From Gonocerus acuteangulatus (lineage: Eukaryota; Arthropoda; Insecta; Hemiptera; Coreidae), in assembly GCA_946811695.1 (NCBI GenBank), contig OX328125.1, forward strand, positions 110,804,467-110,868,466: 64,000 nucleotides of DNA, read 5' to 3'. Position numbers and translations under genes: made by a program. The notes under the pieces are model-generated. The model made no database searches and was not told the DNA's origin. It worked only from the letters and a program-made list of their open reading frames with translations. Below are positions 60,351-64,000 of this stretch, piece by piece (within the stretch, counting starts at the first letter, position 1; every line of letters starts with the position of its first letter).

Positions 60351-60784
60351 ATTTGAGCTAAGGGTCATTTAATGAATAATTTTCTTACTTTGGTTTACTA
60401 AAATACTCACTTTACTGTTAAATGCATAAAAAAAAAAACCCACAACAACCAATTAAAATGTAAGGTAAACAGATACAAAACCCCGTTTAAAAGAGAACAA
60501 CTAACAATTTCAAAGTTCAAGCAATTATTTCTACGCTGGACATCGCCACATCGAAAATTACATTAGAACCTTTTTTGTAGAAAATATATGAAAATCCGAA
60601 AACTTTTCATAACTGTTAGTGAAATATTTTATATCTAGTACTTCCATAACTCCAAACGGAACCAAAATTTATCTTAAATTAGATGAATGCCAAACGTCTG
60701 GAACAAGTTAGTTTGTAACGGATTGTAGTTAAAACTGAAACTGCGGTTAAAGACATCGCTTTAAAAATGGTTTTATTTATTTCA

Positions 60785-60905
60785 GCGCGGTTCCTTCCTC
60801 CCTTCATAGGGAGGAATCCCGCTTATAAGGACACAATCCGGAAGTGCCGACTAGAACATTTTACATTTTAGGACCCATAGATCACGAAAATAACGGTGGC
60901 TCAAA
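60785..60905 (-). mobile_element. family-B hairpin element, 3' end
   Basis: AGCGCGGTTCCTTCCTCCC, ATAGGGAGGAATCCCGCTTA, CACAATCCGGAAGTGCCGAC. The element body extends to lower coordinates on the other side only as a fragment (60370-60700). A (TA)n tract follows at 60912-60962. Confidence 0.65.
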
Positions 60906-60908
60906 TTA

Positions 60909-60965
<57 letters not shown>

Positions 60966-61060
60966 AGATGGAGATAGTTAGCCGCTGTAGAGATACGAAG
61001 ACAGGTATAGTTGGGATTCGGCTAGGAGAAAAACGTCAGACTTTCAAAAAGAAATCTGTA

Positions 61061-61110
61061 TTTTGGACGTTTCGACTGCAACAATGGCAGCCTTCTTCAG
61101 CTAAAAAATA
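61061..61110 (-). ncRNA. hammerhead ribozyme motif, GUC type
   Basis: Minus: AG-CUGAAGA-A, stem II GGCUGC-CAUUGUU-GCAGUC (one G-U pair), GAAAC, GUC, CAAAA. Stem III is ACGU. Stem I is weak, a single G-C pair then a mismatch then A-U pairs. Confidence 0.65.
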
Positions 61111-61351
61111 TATACAACTTATAAGTAAAGAAAATGTACAAGCAGTAAGTAAAAGACAGGCAGAAATGAGCGGAGTATATATATCAATACAATAAATTTT
61201 AAACAATCTTATTTTTATTTTTATTTTTAAAAATAAGATTTAAATTTAAAAATAAGATTGTTTAAAATTTATTGTATTGATATATATACTCCGCTCATTT
61301 CTGCCTGTCTTTTACTTACTGCTTGTACATTTTCTTTACTTATAAGTTGTA

Positions 61352-61402
61352 TATATTTTTTAGCTGAAGAAGGCTGCCATTGTTGCAGTCGAAACGTCCA
61401 AA
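61352..61402 (+). ncRNA. hammerhead ribozyme motif, GUC type
   Basis: Mirror copy of 61061-61110 with the same sequence. Confidence 0.65.
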
Positions 61403-61467
61403 ATACAGATTTCTTTTTGAAAGTCTGACGTTTTTCTCCTAGCCGAATCCCAACTATACCTGTCTTC

Positions 61468-61526
<59 letters not shown>

Positions 61527-61550
61527 ATATTTATATACTTAAATTGTGGT

Positions 61551-61680
61551 AGCGCGGTTTCTTCCTACCTCCATAGGGAGGAATCCCGCTTATCAGGTTT
61601 ACCTCATGGCGCAATTCGGAGGTGCCGACTGGAAACTTTCACATTTCAGAACCTATTGATCACGAAAATAACCGTAGTTA
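61551..61680 (-). mobile_element. family-B hairpin element, 3' end
   Basis: AGCGCGGTTTCTTCCTACC, ATAGGGAGGAATCCCGCTTA, CCTCATGGCGCAATTCGGAG, GTGCCGAC. Body-like sequence (GAAATCGTGGTAAGTA) continues to about 61900. Confidence 0.65.
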
Positions 61681-62043
61681 AAATATATATGTAAGGATCA
61701 GAATCAAATATTTTATTAACAGACATAAAAAGGTTTCGGATCTTCTTATATTTTCCTTAATATCTTCAAAAAAGTTAAGAAATCGTGGTAAGTACAATAT
61801 ACCCATTCAAAAGATTACCAAATTCTCTACAAAAAAAAGATACTGAAGCAAATTTCGATGGGGGGAAGTGTTAGTTTTGTTCATTTCAACGGGGTTTTGT
61901 CACTGTTTACCTCACTTTTGTTTTAGCACTTTCCTCCGAAGGAAAGTAGCTATTGAGGTTGCACTCGTGACGGAATTTTTGAAAAATTTCTTCGAATCTT
62001 TTTCCATCCTACCTAGTAGACACCAAAAATAACCCCAGTTAAA

Positions 62044-62086
<43 letters not shown>

Positions 62087-62569
62087 TATATGTGTCCGTT
62101 AACACGATACATGCCAGAGGTTTTGTTTCTTCCCCACGAAACTTGGTATTTAGTATTCCACAATCAAACGATTGAACGAGTTCGTTAACCAACAAAATCG
62201 GTCCATCCGGAAAGGGGGTTTACTCCGAAGCCAAAGTGGTTATTTGCCAATATCAGTCGTAATTTTGGTTATATTTCAACGAAACTCGGTATTCGTTCTG
62301 TTCAACTAAAGACAAAAATTTGTTGTATAAATAAACTAAATCGGTTCATTAGGAGGGGGGGGGTTTACTCCTGACCCAAATTACTAATTTTCTCATACCG
62401 GTCGTAATTTCTGCTGTATTGTAACGAAGCGCGGTATTCGTCCTGGGTATCTAATAAGGAAGAAGTGTTGTAAAAATGAACTAAATCGGTCTATCGGAGG
62501 GGGGGGGGATTTACTTTGTACTATGTTTGAATTGAATTGAAACAGGTGTTATGTTTTTATTTTATTTAT

Positions 62570-63821
62570 CTACTAGCTGAATACCCGTGCTTCGTCACGG
62601 CAGATAAGTAGTTATTTTATTGCGTTAAATAATGTTTCATTAAAATTACGTTACTATACAATTCTATGAAGTTTATTACAGCACGGTTCCCGTCATACTA
62701 TATTTTATTCAATGGGCGTTAAAATTTAAAAGTTTATGTTTCCAAGAAGTCATATGGTAACACCCAATATATTTACGAGTATTACCAAGGTTATAGGCGA
62801 GAAGGCATTGCAAGGGTTCCGGATATTATTACCTCTCCTGGAAAACCTAAGGATATGCCATACATCACGGTTTGACCGGGACTGTCCCGGTATTTTACAA
62901 TTGTTTCGGTGTCCCGCCCGATTTTATCAATGTCCCGGAAAAGGCTGTAAGATGTAAAAAGTAATGAATTCATGTTTATAAGAATCTTTTTTAAATCGGT
63001 TACTTTTCTACAATCAACATTTTTACTACTGCTCACAGTGTCAAAGAAATCAGAAGTAATCTAACTGTAAAACGCTGGAACTACCTGCACAGCGCTGCCA
63101 GCTGCCAGACACTACTATTTGGCTGAGAGATTTTTTTAAGAAAACCAAGTAGCAAAAAAAGTTCCGTTCTTATTTTTAAGGTTTGGGTAGACTAACAGTT
63201 TAGGATTCCCCCTTCCCGTTAGTTGCTAGGCTTAAAACTCACCAACCATTTTGCTTATAATTTGTACTCTTGGCGCAAATGACCTAGATGTAGATGCGCC
63301 GTAAAAAAAAAAAAAAAAAAAAAAAAAATTTGTACTCTTTTTTATTCCCCCCCCCCACTGGTATGCCCATCCCATATTAATGTGTCTCGGTTTAACTCTC
63401 CAAAAATTTGGCAAGCCAATCTGACAGGGACAGGCAGAAAAGAAACGCAATTAAAAATTAAAACGCTATGAGGGACAGTTAATTTCTAGTAATTCAAGGT
63501 CTGCCATCATAGTTGAAATTAACCTCAATTAAAAATAATACTATGAGATAGATAATGTAAGGTAACAGCTGTTCTTTATCGTCCTAGCAACGCAGGCTGC
63601 CTAGGCTTGCCTTCTCTAACCAACTCAAACTTTAAACCCCCCTAAAAATGCTTAAAAATTCGAATATCAAAAAATCCTTTCTTAGCGAGTGCCTACGTTA
63701 TATAGGGAGTGTCCATGCAAAATTTAAAATTTTCTGTCGAGCGGTTTGGGCTGGGCGTTGATAGATGAGTGAGTGAGTGAGTGAGTGAGTGAGTGAGTGG
63801 TATTTGACAAATATATAGTAG
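62570..63821 (+). mobile_element. CTAGCTG-ended nonautonomous element, copy 2
   Basis: 1252 bp, CTACTAGCTGAATACCCGTG at the left and (GAGT)n-GGTATTTGACAAATATATAG-TAG at the right; short CTACTA/TAGTAG inverted ends. Comparison with the unsplit family-A copy near 37155 gives the empty site. Non-coding; open frames here have no domain. Ends of the CTAGCTG..CCCG..CGG kind are common in invertebrate dispersed repeats, but I cannot assign the superfamily. Confidence 0.82.
63273..63328 (+). mobile_element. 5'-truncated family-I SINE with target duplication
   Basis: GGCGCAAATGACCTAGATGT, AGATGCGCCGT and about 25 A. It is flanked by AATTTGTACTCT on both sides. The homologous point in copy 1 (near 53173) has a single copy of that sequence and no SINE. 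Confidence 0.9.
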
Positions 63822-63938
63822 ATATAGGTTATTTTAAGCAAATTATTCAGGAATGCAATCGGCAATACCCAACTTCTTCTGATTTCTGAGGAAAGTGATT
63901 AGTTATGCAGCTCCTGCGTGACGGACTTTTTTAACTTT

Positions 63939-64000
63939 ATTTAACGGTGGAATGAGTATTTTAGTTGGGCTAAGAATTTAAAAAACATATTGCTATATAT
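63939..64000. other. window end, family-B-like body
   Basis: TTATTTAACGGTGGAATGAG and TATTTTAGTTGGGCTAAG resemble the family-B body (compare 40555-40580). Cut by the window edge. Confidence 0.4.

Larger units (their letters stand above)
60994..61470. repeat. ~477-bp palindrome of Penelope 3' UTR
   Basis: Arms of about 230 bp meet near 61232 and are almost perfect. Outer ends are TACGAAGACAGGTATAG and its complement. Both arms contain a hammerhead motif (61061-61110 minus; 61352-61402 plus). (TA)n tracts bound it on both sides (60912-60962 and 61471-61520). Confidence 0.93.
61923..63938 (-). mobile_element. Helitron/Helentron-like element, family A, copy 4 (split)
   Basis: Begins (plus) TTAGCACTTTCCTCCGAAGG, has a (TA)n tract at 62047-62082 and the GGGGGTTTACTCC-type internal repeats. 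It stops at 62569, resumes at 63822 (GGTTATTTTAAGCAAATTAT) and ends CTCCTGCGTGACGGACTTTT. The gap is exactly the CTAGCTG-ended element. Confidence 0.8.

Overview
The window is AT-rich eukaryotic repeat DNA. It looks like a transposon graveyard in an invertebrate animal genome, probably an arthropod, judging from the PHD/FP25K-like LINE ORF1, mariner, Merlin, EN+ Penelope elements and tRNA-derived SINEs. I cannot name the species. I found no single-copy host gene, and no rRNA or functional tRNA gene. Nearly all readable coding sequence belongs to mobile elements, and all but one or two of those reading frames are broken. Many of the open frames are short antisense or repeat artefacts.

Layout. 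1-4104 is a 76-bp satellite array, 54 units with no length change, open at the window edge. 4929-5465 is a deleted mariner. 5732-9401 is a DNA transposon relic with ~190-bp inverted ends, carrying fifteen 92-bp repeats and a decayed transposase whose 3' coding part has been triplicated. 9450-9662 is a small MITE. 10355-11070 is a Penelope-type remnant with two hammerhead motifs. 11870-18224 is a nested stack: a hairpin-ended Helitron/Helentron-like element (family A) contains a 333-bp foldback hAT MITE with 8-bp target duplication, and a near full-length CR1/Jockey-group LINE (ORF1 13642-14634, ORF2 15016-17848 with a microsatellite frameshift). 19225-20618 is a 49-bp satellite. 20721-25901 is a Penelope element (RT + GIY-YIG) with a 5'-truncated inverted copy in front of it. 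26080-30450 holds foldbacks, (TA)n tracts, a SINE, a 34-bp minisatellite and a second deleted mariner. 31192-38340 holds two or three Penelope tails and two inverted family-A elements. 38556-39720 is a CTTCC-rich array. 40070-46290 holds family-B ends, a Merlin transposase relic, a foldback element and SINEs. 46615-47905 is a 185-bp tandem repeat with a TATA-like box in each unit. 48806-51080 is a Penelope relic whose GIY-YIG coding core has expanded into nine 110-bp units. 52698-63938 holds two inverted copies of a CTAGCTG-ended element, SINEs, more Penelope palindromes and a fourth family-A copy split by one of those elements.

Main points. (1) At least a dozen sites match a minimal hammerhead ribozyme: CUGANGA, stem II, GAAAC, then a self-complementary stem III (ACAUGU or ACGU) and a stem I that covaries between families. 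They sit at the ends of Penelope-like sequences, as is known for this retroelement class. All carry one additional nucleotide between the CUGANGA box and stem II. (2) Inverted Penelope copies repeatedly meet at short perfect palindromes, which suggests strand or template switching. (3) Two unrelated transposon coding segments have become minisatellites. (4) Two sister families of hairpin-ended nonautonomous elements share one design: a conserved 5' AAAAGTCC end, a 5' motif that repeats the 3' hairpin arm, an internal (TA)n tract in family A, and a hairpin followed by CTAA.
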